A stretch of DNA of 64,000 nucleotides from an uncultured Actinomycetes bacterium (GTDB taxonomy: Bacteria; Actinomycetota; Actinomycetes; S36-B12; UBA10799). Each line of letters begins with the position of its first letter. Positions within the stretch are counted from its first letter, which is position 1. The notes below the pieces were generated by a model. That model saw nothing but the letters and a program-made list of their open reading frames with translations. It made no database searches and was not told the origin of the DNA. Of this stretch, positions 55,802 through 64,000 are shown piece by piece. The position numbers and the translations under genes are program-made. The stretch lies in NCBI GenBank assembly GCA_946803585.1, contig CAMPEQ010000007.1:94451-158450 (forward strand). Direction: 5' to 3'.

Positions 55802-58659
55802 ACAGCACGCAGGTGTGAGCGCTTCGCTTCAAGCGTGGACTTGTCCGTGTCGCCTTTCTCAGCCTCGGCAGCGGACGAGGATGCGTCCGTCTCGGCCGTT
55901 CGCTGCGCAGGGATCGGATTAGCAAGCATCTCGCTGAAGTCCTGTCCGGAGAGCGGCCTTGAGAAGAAGAAGCCTTGGCCATACTCCGCCCCCATGGTCG
56001 CCAGGTTTTGTGCTGCCTGTTCGTCCTCGACGCCTTCGGCAATGATCGGGATCTCGAGGGTTTGGCACACCCCCACGATTGAGCGAAGGAAGCGCAGTTC
56101 AGCAGGCTGCGTCGAGGAGTTCAGGACAAATGATTTGTCGATCTTCACCTTGTCGATCGGTAGTCGTGCAAGTTGGGATAGCGACGACTGGCCTGTCCCA
56201 AAGTCGTCCAATGCTACGGCGACCCCGAGCCGGCGCAAGTGTTCAAGAGTCTTCATCGCCTCGTCGGTATCGAAGATCACGGCACTCTCGGTCACCTCTA
56301 TGCACAGGGATGAGGTCGGAACGCCGTTGCGCTCAATCGCTGCCTCGATGAGTTCAACGAGTCCGCCAGAAAGTTGACGGCGTGAGACATTGACGCTGAT
56401 CTGCGGGCTAGCGATTCCGCTTCGGCGCCACTCGCCAATCTGCGCGCACACAGTATTGATCATGAATTGATCGATCTTCGAAATGATCCCCGTACCCTCG
56501 GCGACGGGGATGAAGTCCTCTGGAGAGACGAATCCTAGTTCCGGGTCATTCCACCGAATGAGGGCTTCTGCCCCAACCATGTCACCGTCTGGCAGACCAA
56601 CGATCGGCTGGTAGGACACTTGGAACCTAGACTCCTCGAGCGCACGCTTAATACCCTCCTGAATCTGCAAGCGCGATGCGGCAGTCTCATACATCTCGGG
56701 GTCATACCAGCGCGCCGCACCACCGCCACCTTCTTTAGCCGAGTACATCGCCAGATCAGCGTTCCGGAGTAGCTCTTCCGGAGTGGACGCATCGACCGAC
56801 CGCGCAATCCCGACGCTACCGTCGATACTGATCGAGGTCCCATCGACTAAGAACGGTCGCCCCAACTGCTGCAGAATCTCTTCTGCAGCCTCGGTCGCAG
56901 ACTGCTCAGAATCAAAGATGAGAACGAACTCATCTCCCCCAATTCGAACGACCGCGTCCTCGTCGGCAACACATGTTGAGAGCCGACGGGCAACCGCGAC
57001 CAGCAACTCATCTCCGAATGCGTGCCCGAACGTGTCGTTGACGGTCTTGAAGCCGTCGAGATCGGTCATGAGAACTGACACCGTCTGCCGGTCGTTTCCG
57101 TAGCAGTGCTCGCTGAGGACCTCTCGTGCGTGGGCGAGGTTGCCTAGTCCGGTCAGCGCGTCGTGATACGCATCGAAACTCAAACGCTGCCGGAGGATCT
57201 GCTGGTCGTGGATGTCTCGGCTATTGCAGACGATTCCTTGAACGCTGCTGTCTCCAATCATGTTGTGGGCGATGACCTGCATCCACCGCCACTGCGGTTC
57301 GCTTGGATCCTCCGTAGAACGATCTCGGATCAGACTGATGTCCGGCGTCGTGTGCGCGCTGAGGCGTAGGACGATCTCTCTCACGGTCGACGGCTCGTCT
57401 AACAGCCTCTCAAACTCACTCTTAAGATCCGCACGATCGTCGGGGTGGATCCGGCGCATAATCTCGATACCGGTGATCTCCTGGGCGCTTACGCCAAGAA
57501 CCCGCAGGACAGCCGGGCTTGCGTAGCGGATTTCACCGGATGGGTTGTGCAAAGTGATGAGGTCTGATGACCCGGTCACTAGTGAATGGAATAGTTCGCC
57601 ACGGGATCGGAGACGACTTGAAAGGGCACTTCGATCCCGGTTTGCTACGACCTGCTGGATCGCGAGTAGGGATAGCAGAACGAGACAAATCACGAGGTCG
57701 ATGTTGGAGAAGCTGTGGCCAATCGTAAGAGAAACTAGGCAAGAGACTAAGACCAGCGCCACCATCAGCGACGGGAGAAGCGGTGCTAACCGCGACCAGC
57801 TATTGCTAGAGCCGGTAATCTCACCGGCCTCGTCGAACGGAAGGCGCCAGAGGCTGTCGCCGTCTACTTGCTCGACTGGCTCGACCTGTGATGTGGTCCG
57901 TTCACTGCTCGCGCTGAGTGCACCCACCACGATGAGAACGAGTCCCAGTTCGGCGATTACAGCAACCCAGCTGTTTGGCTGATAGGTCCCTGCCGATTTC
58001 TGGGCGACGAAGACGACCTCTTCGATACTGATTATCGCTAGACCTAAGCACGTGATTGCCAACTCACGGCGAGCCGAACGCGCCACCCGCAGCATCATCG
58101 AGATCGTCACTCCGATGATCAGCACGCACGCAGTTGGGTACGCGAGCAGAGTTAGCTGGGTAAGGATCCCCTGCTGACTGCTTGCCAAGACTGGTGAGAG
58201 CGTGAATACGTAGAGCACTGCTCCCAGGCAGGCCGCGGCAATCAGCCCATCAAGTAGTGCGCGCAGCTTGGAACCGGTGAACTCGTTTGCCAATGGATAG
58301 CTCAAGAGCGCAAAGATGACGACTGGGACGAGGGAGAAGTAGGCGGCATCGGCAATGGAGGGGATTGCTAGTGGCGCGCCATTTGAGACCACGAAAAAGG
58401 AGGACACAAATCCGCCACAAGCCGCCAGCGCGAGGACACCTGCAAGCGTCGCGCGCGCCCGCCTAAGCGCGCCGGACGCCGATCGCGCACTCATGGCCAT
58501 AATGGCCGCTCCAGTCAGGGCCGTCACAGTCCTGCCGAGGTAGGACACGACTTCGGCGGGGCCTGCAGGTAAGACTGGAAAGAGCATGATGATCGTAAAC
58601 ACCAGGAACAGAATGACGGCGACGAACAAGAGAATCCTTGTCAGTCGGGTCGCAGGCAT
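55798..58659 (-). CDS. membrane PAS-GGDEF-EAL cyclic-di-GMP protein
   Basis: A 953-residue protein with roughly nine to ten N-terminal membrane helices (1-335), a PAS domain (about 355-490), a GGDEF domain (motif GGDEF at 574-578) and an EAL domain (EAL at 698-700, with DDFGTGQSSLSQL and a C-terminal FSRPL). Both catalytic motifs look intact. The RxxD inhibitory site is lost (ADED). It may switch between making and breaking cyclic-di-GMP, or have one active domain. The membrane part resembles the MHYT/MASE-like sensor arrays but is not recognised. The gene is divergent from the App1-type gene. Confidence 0.9.
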   Translation of the reverse strand: MPATRLTRILLFVAVILFLVFTIIMLFPVLPAGPAEVVSYLGRTVTALTGAAIMAMSARSASGALRRARATLAGVLALAACGGFVSSFFVVSNGAPLAIPSIADAAYFSLVPVVIFALLSYPLANEFTGSKLRALLDGLIAAACLGAVLYVFTLSPVLASSQQGILTQLTLLAYPTACVLIIGVTISMMLRVARSARRELAITCLGLAIISIEEVVFVAQKSAGTYQPNSWVAVIAELGLVLIVVGALSASSERTTSQVEPVEQVDGDSLWRLPFDEAGEITGSSNSWSRLAPLLPSLMVALVLVSCLVSLTIGHSFSNIDLVICLVLLSLLAIQQVVANRDRSALSSRLRSRGELFHSLVTGSSDLITLHNPSGEIRYASPAVLRVLGVSAQEITGIEIMRRIHPDDRADLKSEFERLLDEPSTVREIVLRLSAHTTPDISLIRDRSTEDPSEPQWRWMQVIAHNMIGDSSVQGIVCNSRDIHDQQILRQRLSFDAYHDALTGLGNLAHAREVLSEHCYGNDRQTVSVLMTDLDGFKTVNDTFGHAFGDELLVAVARRLSTCVADEDAVVRIGGDEFVLIFDSEQSATEAAEEILQQLGRPFLVDGTSISIDGSVGIARSVDASTPEELLRNADLAMYSAKEGGGGAARWYDPEMYETAASRLQIQEGIKRALEESRFQVSYQPIVGLPDGDMVGAEALIRWNDPELGFVSPEDFIPVAEGTGIISKIDQFMINTVCAQIGEWRRSGIASPQISVNVSRRQLSGGLVELIEAAIERNGVPTSSLCIEVTESAVIFDTDEAMKTLEHLRRLGVAVALDDFGTGQSSLSQLARLPIDKVKIDKSFVLNSSTQPAELRFLRSIVGVCQTLEIPIIAEGVEDEQAAQNLATMGAEYGQGFFFSRPLSGQDFSEMLANPIPAQRTAETDASSSAAEAEKGDTDKSTLEAKRSHLRAV

Positions 58660-58822
58660 ACCTCTATATCGGTTCTAGGACGGCTGCCTTTCAGGCCCAA
58701 ACGGGTGAACGTGATCAACTGCAATTCGGCAGCCGCCGAATTGCCCGGATATTTGGGACAGTACGCCCATATCGCCTACGTGTAGCAAGGACTCACTGTG
58801 CTATTCGTGGCACCCTGTTTCT

Positions 58823-60064
58823 ATGCCCGAGAACCCAGCAGCTGACGATCGTGACGACGAGGCCACCGAAGCTCTTCCGACGCCTGAGGTCGAAGACTCC
58901 GAGGATGGGATCTGGCATTCCGTAGGACGCGGCGTTGACCGGGCCGCTCGAAGCACCGTGACCGCACGTGCGATCTCCGGACTAGAGCGGCGCGTTGCGA
59001 CGTTTCGACGAGAACGAAAAATCGGCAAGGGGACGTTGCGCAATACCCACTTGGCAACCTACCGAGGATTCATCTCCGAAGGTCAAGCTCATATCCGGAT
59101 CAGGGTCGTGGAAGAACCCCGGGTACCTGATTCTGCAGAGATCATTCGCGATCCAAAGGTAATCCGCTCCAACTTGCGCCGATTCGCTGCCTTAGCCCTG
59201 CCCGGCGTACGGGCAACCATCAGCTTTCTCGGCTCTGAGGTAGAGGTCGTCAGTAACCGCCACGGGTACGCGACTGCACACCTCGCCGCTCCTGAAGGAC
59301 TGAGCCCGGGTTGGCACGACTACTCGGTAGCTACTATCCCGGATGATCCGGAGGAGGAGCCTCGAGTCGCGCAGGGTCAAGTGCAACAGCCCGATCCGAA
59401 GTCGCCCTTTATCGTCATCTCTGACGTTGACGACACCGTCCTGCGCACAGGTCTCACTGAAGGCATGGTTGCCGTCAAGCAGACCCTTCTACTTAGTGCT
59501 CAGACCCGACGTGCGATCCCTGGGATGTCGACGCTGTACCAAGCGATCGCGATAGGAGTACGCAAGCGTCCTTCTCCGATGTTTCTCTACCTGTCTACAG
59601 GGCCATGGAACTTGTACGAGATGTTGACCGACTTCCTCAGCCTGCGTCGCTTCCCCAAAGGTGTCCTACTTCTCACAGATTGGGGACCCCAGGAGCGCTA
59701 CGTGATGCGATCTGGGAAGGAACACAAGCGACTTTCTCTGGCGCGTACCTTCGGCTCCTACCCGTCGAGTCAGTTCCTCTTAATCGGTGACAGTGGTCAG
59801 AACGACCCGAACGTCTATGTCGAGGTAGCCCGCCAGTCCCCCGGCCGTGTGAAAGCCATAATCGTTCTCGATGTTGGTTCCCATATGACGGAACGCGCTG
59901 ACGAGCTTCGCGCTTGGCAAGCCGAACTTGCCAACGAGGGAATCCCGTTCCACTTCGTGGATGACGCAGCAGATGCCGCGCAGGTGCTGTATGACCTCCA
60001 CGTCATTCATAAGGCTGCCGTAGAGCAAGTCCGCACCGCCGTCGCGTCTGCACCCAAGGATTAG
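58823..60064 (+). CDS. App1-type phosphatase (DUF2183)
   Basis: A 413-residue protein. The C-terminal half is an App1/DUF2183 HAD-like phosphatidate phosphatase domain: FIVISDVDDTVLRTG (catalytic Asps), YLSTGPWNLYEML, LLLTDWGPQ, KEHKRLSLART and LIGDSGQNDPNVY. The N-terminal half (about 60-180) has a beta domain with NRHGYATAHL. No signal peptide or membrane helix is seen. In yeast App1 acts on phosphatidic acid; the bacterial substrate is not established. It is divergent from the GGDEF-EAL gene. Confidence 0.88.
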   Translation: MPENPAADDRDDEATEALPTPEVEDSEDGIWHSVGRGVDRAARSTVTARAISGLERRVATFRRERKIGKGTLRNTHLATYRGFISEGQAHIRIRVVEEPRVPDSAEIIRDPKVIRSNLRRFAALALPGVRATISFLGSEVEVVSNRHGYATAHLAAPEGLSPGWHDYSVATIPDDPEEEPRVAQGQVQQPDPKSPFIVISDVDDTVLRTGLTEGMVAVKQTLLLSAQTRRAIPGMSTLYQAIAIGVRKRPSPMFLYLSTGPWNLYEMLTDFLSLRRFPKGVLLLTDWGPQERYVMRSGKEHKRLSLARTFGSYPSSQFLLIGDSGQNDPNVYVEVARQSPGRVKAIIVLDVGSHMTERADELRAWQAELANEGIPFHFVDDAADAAQVLYDLHVIHKAAVEQVRTAVASAPKD

Positions 60065-60126
60065 GCCCCGACGTTCGACTGTGTCGTATCGGCGCTGCCT
60101 AGGCCGCTAAACCCAAACTTGCCGCT

Positions 60127-60139
60127 AACGTCAGACGTT
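60127..60139. promoter_or_regulatory. inverted repeat upstream of the methyltransferase
   Basis: AACGTC-A-GACGTT is a perfect palindrome with one central base, 65 bases before the methyltransferase start. It may be an operator that times R-M expression, since no controller gene is seen, but this is a guess. No convincing promoter hexamers could be assigned. Confidence 0.4.
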
Positions 60140-60203
60140 GCTGTAACAGTCTGGCTATGAATCTACCCTTAGCCGACGCCAACCGACCGCAACGGAGTCT
60201 GAC

Positions 60204-61205
60204 GTGACACAAGCAACCTGCTTGGAGATCTGCGCCGGAGCTGGCGGGCAAGCCCTCGGCCTCGAAGATGCAGGCTTCGGTCACGCTTCAGCTGTCGAGA
60301 TTGACACCGATGCGTGCGCGACTTTGACGCTTAACCGACCAGACTGGGATATTCGCCAGCACGATGTCCGTGACATCAATGGACGAGAGTTCCGTGGTGT
60401 GGACCTATTGGCTGGCGGCGTCCCGTGCCCACCCTTCTCCGTCGCAGGGCACCAACTCGGTGCAGACGATGAGCGGGACCTCTTCCCTGAAGCGCTCCGA
60501 CTCGTTCGGGAGGCACGCCCCGCTGCCGTCATGCTGGAGAACGTTCGAGGTTTAGCTTCCAAGCGGTTTGACGACTACCGCGCGGCTGTCATCGCTGAAC
60601 TTGACGCGGCTGGTTACCGAACCGATTGGCGACTTGTGTCAGCGGCCGACTTCGGGGTTGCTCAACTACGGCCTCGGTTCATTCTGGTCGCACTACGACC
60701 CCGTGCTTTTCGTCGTTTTGAGTGGCCCACAGCGCACGTCTGCGCGCCAACCGTTGGTGCCACCCTCGGAGACCTGATGGCGAGTAACGGCTGGCCAGGC
60801 GCGCGCGACTGGATCGCTAACGCAGATCGAATCGGCCCCACGCTGGTTGGGGGGTCCCGCAAACACGGTGGCCCCGATCTCGGGCCCACCAGGGCACGCC
60901 GCGACTGGGAACGACTCGGCGTGGACGGACGCGGGATTGCCAATGAGATTCCTGGACCTGACGATCCCCTCGATCTTCATCCTCGGCTGACGCTGCGAAT
61001 GGCCGCTCGCATTCAGGGATTCCCAGACGCCTGGCAGTTCGCGGGCCGCAAGACATCTGTGTATCGACAGATCGGCAACGCATTTCCTCCACCCGTCGCT
61101 GCGGCTGTTGGTGCATCTATCATGGCTGCGCTCAGCAATAGCACAGTCACCCAACCTGCAGTCAGACAAGCCAATCGGTCAAAGGATCTGGATCTGGTGA
61201 GTTGA
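60204..61205 (+). CDS. DNA (cytosine-5)-methyltransferase, M.NaeI-like
   Basis: A 333-residue 5mC methyltransferase. Motifs run in the standard order: I EICAGAGGQALGL, IV GGVPCPPFS (catalytic Cys75), VI MLENVRG, VIII AQLRPRF, a target-recognition region at about 190-260, IX RMAARIQGFPDAW and X YRQIGNAFPPPVA. The start is GTG at 60204 with GGAG at 6 bases. Its stop overlaps the endonuclease start (TTGA). It should protect the host from the neighbour enzyme by methylating the same site; GCCGGC is inferred from the NaeI match of the partner. Confidence 0.93.
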   Translation: MTQATCLEICAGAGGQALGLEDAGFGHASAVEIDTDACATLTLNRPDWDIRQHDVRDINGREFRGVDLLAGGVPCPPFSVAGHQLGADDERDLFPEALRLVREARPAAVMLENVRGLASKRFDDYRAAVIAELDAAGYRTDWRLVSAADFGVAQLRPRFILVALRPRAFRRFEWPTAHVCAPTVGATLGDLMASNGWPGARDWIANADRIGPTLVGGSRKHGGPDLGPTRARRDWERLGVDGRGIANEIPGPDDPLDLHPRLTLRMAARIQGFPDAWQFAGRKTSVYRQIGNAFPPPVAAAVGASIMAALSNSTVTQPAVRQANRSKDLDLVS

Positions 61206-62209
61206 GTTCACGGATCCGACAGCAGCTAGCGCTTCTTGACCAGCAATTTGTCCAGAATCCGATTCCGGTCGAGACAACGAGCGACGCCGATGTTCTCACC
61301 GTTGCTGATGAGCTCACTGCCCAAGCGGGCGGCAGGGAACTCCTCGGCCAACTCGTGGGCCACGCCATCAGAAACAGCTTCGATCAAGTGTACGACGGTC
61401 AGCGAACCGGCCGATTCCACCTGAGTCAGCTCTCAAAAACGGAGAAAACGAATACCGGGTCGCTAGTCGAGATCTGGCTCGCGAGGCTCCTACGCCTCGC
61501 CGATGGCCGCGCTCTCGATTTTTGTATCGCTGGACACGATGTGGACTGCAAATTCAGCTTTCGAGATGGGGGCTGGATGCTTCCTCCGGAAGTTCTGGGG
61601 AGCATCGCTATTCTGGTGACCGCTGACGACTATTCGGGCCAATGGAGCCTCGGTTTGCTAAGGATTACCGAGGACCGAACTCGGAACTCGCGGAACCGCG
61701 ATGCCAAGACGTCACTATCGGCAAGTGGGCGTTCAGACATCACCTGGCTGTTCAGACATGCGAAGCTACCCTCAAACGTCCTACTTGCACTCCCACCCGC
61801 AGACACGATCGCGATCATGCGCAAGGAGGTTGGCGGTCGCACCACCAGCGGCCAACAACGGCTCGACGAGCTGTTCACCCGTTGCCTTGGCCAACGCATC
61901 AGCCGAACAGTGATCGCGACCGTCGCTCAGCAAGACGACTTCATGAAGCGGGTCCGATCGAACGGCGGATCCCGCTCACGCCTCGCGCCAAGTGGATACC
62001 TGCTGTTGGGCCACTACGCCAGGCACCAACGGGTCGCCAAGGAGCTCGACCTTCCTATTCCGGTGGCCGGTGAGATCGTGAGCATAAGAGTCGCGCGATA
62101 TGTCCCGAAGGACGCTAGCGCTGTGAGAACTGAGATCGATGGCCAGAGTTGGCGGCTTTGGCGCGCGGGCGACCCAGTCATACCGGCCCCGGAGTTACCC
62201 CATCGATGA
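61202..62209 (+). CDS. type II restriction endonuclease, NaeI-like
   Basis: A 335-residue endonuclease recalled as a close match to NaeI: YDGQRTGRF, QLSKTEKT, VDCKFSF, GWMLPPE and VIATVAQQDDFMKRVRS are shared. The catalytic residues correspond to Glu90, Asp106, Asp115 and Lys117 here (NaeI Glu70, Asp86, Asp95, Lys97; same spacing). The C-terminal part matches the CAP-like effector-DNA domain of this type IIE enzyme. Val63 is at the position of NaeI Leu43, where Lys turns NaeI into a topoisomerase. The start is TTG at 61202, overlapping the methyltransferase stop. It overlaps the next, opposite gene by 15 bases. Confidence 0.92.
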   Translation: MSSRIRQQLALLDQQFVQNPIPVETTSDADVLTVADELTAQAGGRELLGQLVGHAIRNSFDQVYDGQRTGRFHLSQLSKTEKTNTGSLVEIWLARLLRLADGRALDFCIAGHDVDCKFSFRDGGWMLPPEVLGSIAILVTADDYSGQWSLGLLRITEDRTRNSRNRDAKTSLSASGRSDITWLFRHAKLPSNVLLALPPADTIAIMRKEVGGRTTSGQQRLDELFTRCLGQRISRTVIATVAQQDDFMKRVRSNGGSRSRLAPSGYLLLGHYARHQRVAKELDLPIPVAGEIVSIRVARYVPKDASAVRTEIDGQSWRLWRAGDPVIPAPELPHR

Positions 62210-63280
62210 GCGCTCCTTGCGCCATCGATTCCGCATTGCTAGCACCCATCCCCAACCCGCAACTCCCGCCGGGATTTCGATGAGGTACGTGTAGAAGTGC
62301 AAGACGAGGACGGCGGCCGCAGCAACCGCCGGCGGGGTACCAAAGAGCACCAATAGCCCCGCAGTCCCCGCCTCTGAGACGCCCACCCCAGATGGCGTCA
62401 CTACAACCGACGTGAGAACACGTGAGAGCGCAAACGCCGCCGTAGTCTCGGCAACTCCCAGGTCTGCCCCTAGTGCATCGAGTGCCCAAAGGAAGAGGGC
62501 GAGCTCACTGGCGTAGTACGCAACCATGCCAAAGGTGATGGACGGCCAGCCGCGTCTGAGAACAACGGATGCCTTGGCTTGCAGTTCTTGGGCGGCATCA
62601 GCAAGCCGATTCGGCCGCGCGCTACGCCGAAAGACCCTAGCCACAACTGCAAGCAGCCGATCACCCAATGTGCCGAGCCATCGCGCGAACCTCGGACTCA
62701 CCAGCATTGCGAGCACCGCGATAGCCGCTACAACCAGTACCGCAAGTGTTGATAGCAACACGCCACTGGCTGCATCGGGTAGGGACGCACTGCTGCCCAC
62801 TAGGGCTAGCAACCCGATGACGGGTAGGGCGATACGGATCAACAAATTTGCTAGACCGCTCACAAGCACCATCAGCGAAGTGCGGATTCCAGAGAAGCCC
62901 CAGGCGAAGGTCAAGCCATAGGTATTTGCAACTCCTGCTGCTCCGCCGAATGGCAGCAGGTTCGACACCAAGGACCCCGTCAGATTCAAGGTAAGTGCCT
63001 GGCTATGAGTAATTCCAGGCATGCTGCCGGTGTAGACGAATGTGTAGAGCCATAGCCCGAGCGCCCACAAGGCCGTCATGACAGCAATATCGAGCCATGA
63101 CAACTGAGTGAGTACGTCCCATGCCTCCGCCCACCCCGTACCCGCGGCGCGAGGAAGTAAGAGCCCCAACAACACAACGGCCAGCGCAAGTGATGCGAGC
63201 GAGGCGGCAATTTGGAACCCTGATGGCCGCCACCCCTTGGGGGGCTGCGGGGCTGACTCAGAATTCTCGTTCGTGCTCAC
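62195..63280 (-). CDS. flippase-like / LPG synthase transmembrane domain protein
   Basis: A 361-residue membrane protein with about eight to nine helices, of the UPF0104/lysylphosphatidylglycerol-synthase N-terminal (flippase) family. Marks are GSLVSNLLPFGGAAGVANTY and VVVTPSGVGVSEAGTAGLLV, the latter typical of the family. It lacks the GNAT-like synthase domain, so it is a stand-alone transporter-like protein, probably moving a lipid or glycolipid. It is coupled to the upstream PIG-L gene by a GTGA overlap. Confidence 0.85.
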   Translation of the reverse strand: MSTNENSESAPQPPKGWRPSGFQIAASLASLALAVVLLGLLLPRAAGTGWAEAWDVLTQLSWLDIAVMTALWALGLWLYTFVYTGSMPGITHSQALTLNLTGSLVSNLLPFGGAAGVANTYGLTFAWGFSGIRTSLMVLVSGLANLLIRIALPVIGLLALVGSSASLPDAASGVLLSTLAVLVVAAIAVLAMLVSPRFARWLGTLGDRLLAVVARVFRRSARPNRLADAAQELQAKASVVLRRGWPSITFGMVAYYASELALFLWALDALGADLGVAETTAAFALSRVLTSVVVTPSGVGVSEAGTAGLLVLFGTPPAVAAAAVLVLHFYTYLIEIPAGVAGWGWVLAMRNRWRKERSSMG

Positions 63281-64000
63281 GTACCACCTTGCTCGCAGTG
63301 ATCGGCCGATTCCTCGCTTGATCCGGGCTGGTAGCCCGGTGCTGACCTGAAGACGTCTCGAAGGCTATCGGACATAAGTGCTCGGCCTGGCGAACCACGA
63401 GCGATTCCAAAGAACTCTGTGCCTAGCAGCTTGTTGAATGCTGGTCGCGGAAGCTTCAGCAGCACTCCAACCGTGCGGGGACCTTCACCGCCAGATGTTT
63501 GAGAAGTGTGAGCGGCAAGCGCGGCTCTTTTCTGTTGCCAGACGCTGCGAACATTCACGCGGTACGCGATATCTCGCCGAGGAGTGAACGCGCTGCTCCA
63601 AGTCTGTGGATCCAACCCTGCCAAACTCGGTATGAGCCATCGAAACGCTCGCACTCCGGCGATGACCTTCGTCAGCGGTTCGCGAGGTAGCGTCGCTTCT
63701 AAGACGAGCACCGCATTATCTGCGACCGCGATTTGGGTTGCGACCTCATTTACTTTGACGTGGTCAGGGTGGCCGTATCCCCCAGCTGCGTCATATCCGA
63801 CGAGGACGTCTGCTTGCACCGTCCGCAGAATCTCTCCTACTCGCTCAACGATCGCCGTGACGTCCGCATCAGCGAATCGTTGGCAATCCCCTACTGGCGC
63901 ATGCCCATCTAGTCCAGAGTCCGCGTACCCCAGGGAGAACCGTTGAGCGACGCCCAGGACTCGACAGGACTGAGCGAGTTCTGCGTCCCGCACGTGTGCG
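63277..64000 (-). CDS. PIG-L family deacetylase, partial at window end
   Basis: The 240-residue C-terminal part of a LmbE/PIG-L deacetylase; the gene continues beyond the window, and the HPDDE zinc motif is out of view. The second metal-binding motif AAGGYGHPDHVKVNEVA is present, and the end has GTEFFGIARG. Members remove acetyl groups from GlcNAc lipids or from mycothiol intermediates (MshB). The coupling to a flippase-like gene suggests a glycolipid pathway rather than MshB, but this is inference. Confidence 0.8.
   Translation of the reverse strand, partial: AHVRDAELAQSCRVLGVAQRFSLGYADSGLDGHAPVGDCQRFADADVTAIVERVGEILRTVQADVLVGYDAAGGYGHPDHVKVNEVATQIAVADNAVLVLEATLPREPLTKVIAGVRAFRWLIPSLAGLDPQTWSSAFTPRRDIAYRVNVRSVWQQKRAALAAHTSQTSGGEGPRTVGVLLKLPRPAFNKLLGTEFFGIARGSPGRALMSDSLRDVFRSAPGYQPGSSEESADHCEQGGT

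Overview
This window comes from an actinomycete (Actinomycetia). It carries a complete Pup-proteasome locus (arc/mpa, dop, pup, prcB, prcA, pafA, pafBC), a mycothiol ligase (mshC), an F420-type oxidoreductase, and the actinobacterial gene order 5'-3' exonuclease / helY / dagK / tatC / tatA / pafBC / pafA. G+C looks moderately high but below Streptomyces. Genes are packed tightly, with many start/stop overlaps, which suggests a compact genome. The genus cannot be told from the sequence; an uncultured aquatic lineage is possible but unproven.

Layout. 0-7 kb: end of a 5'-3' exonuclease, a secreted peptidoglycan-binding protein, then a leftward run tatA-tatC-dagK-helY and a small zinc-ribbon protein. 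7-18 kb: the leftward protein-degradation locus trmI, arc, DUF5993, dsbB, dop, pup, prcB, prcA, pafA, an FKBP lipoprotein and a fused pafBC. Pup is ligated to substrates by PafA, removed by Dop, and read by ARC, which feeds the PrcAB core; PafBC is the DNA-damage regulator. 18-25 kb: a RecB-like Fe-S nuclease, an ABC ATPase without its permease, a HAD phosphatase, cobalamin-dependent metH and a PAC2 protein. 25-30 kb: pgi and zwf facing gnd (glucose-6-phosphate to ribulose-5-phosphate). 30-38 kb: mshC, an SCO1664-type kinase-like protein, DUF3090, a histidine phosphatase, uppP, an LLM oxidoreductase, an aldo/keto reductase, DUF5703, an M20 peptidase and tRNA-Leu(GAG).

38-49 kb is more accessory: a lipoprotein, a PAS-GGDEF protein, a large secreted beta-helix protein, a quinone-reductase-like enzyme, two multi-pass membrane proteins, an Old Yellow Enzyme, a GNAT enzyme and a membrane molybdoenzyme with an internal twin-arginine motif. 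49-55.8 kb: a shikimate-kinase-like protein, a second G6PDH, a ChaA-type antiporter, a DEAD-box helicase, trmB and rpiA. 55.8-64 kb: a membrane PAS-GGDEF-EAL protein, an App1-type phosphatase, a NaeI-like restriction-modification pair, a flippase-like membrane protein and a PIG-L deacetylase cut by the window end.

The points most worth a second look are the NaeI-like endonuclease with Val at the position of the ligase/topoisomerase-switch residue Leu43 of NaeI, the DUF5993-DsbB pair inside the proteasome locus, the PafBC fusion with a degenerate second WYL motif, the molybdoenzyme that probably needs both Sec and Tat, and convergent gene pairs that share one CTAG as both stop codons. I found no CRISPR array, no insertion sequence and no clear prophage.
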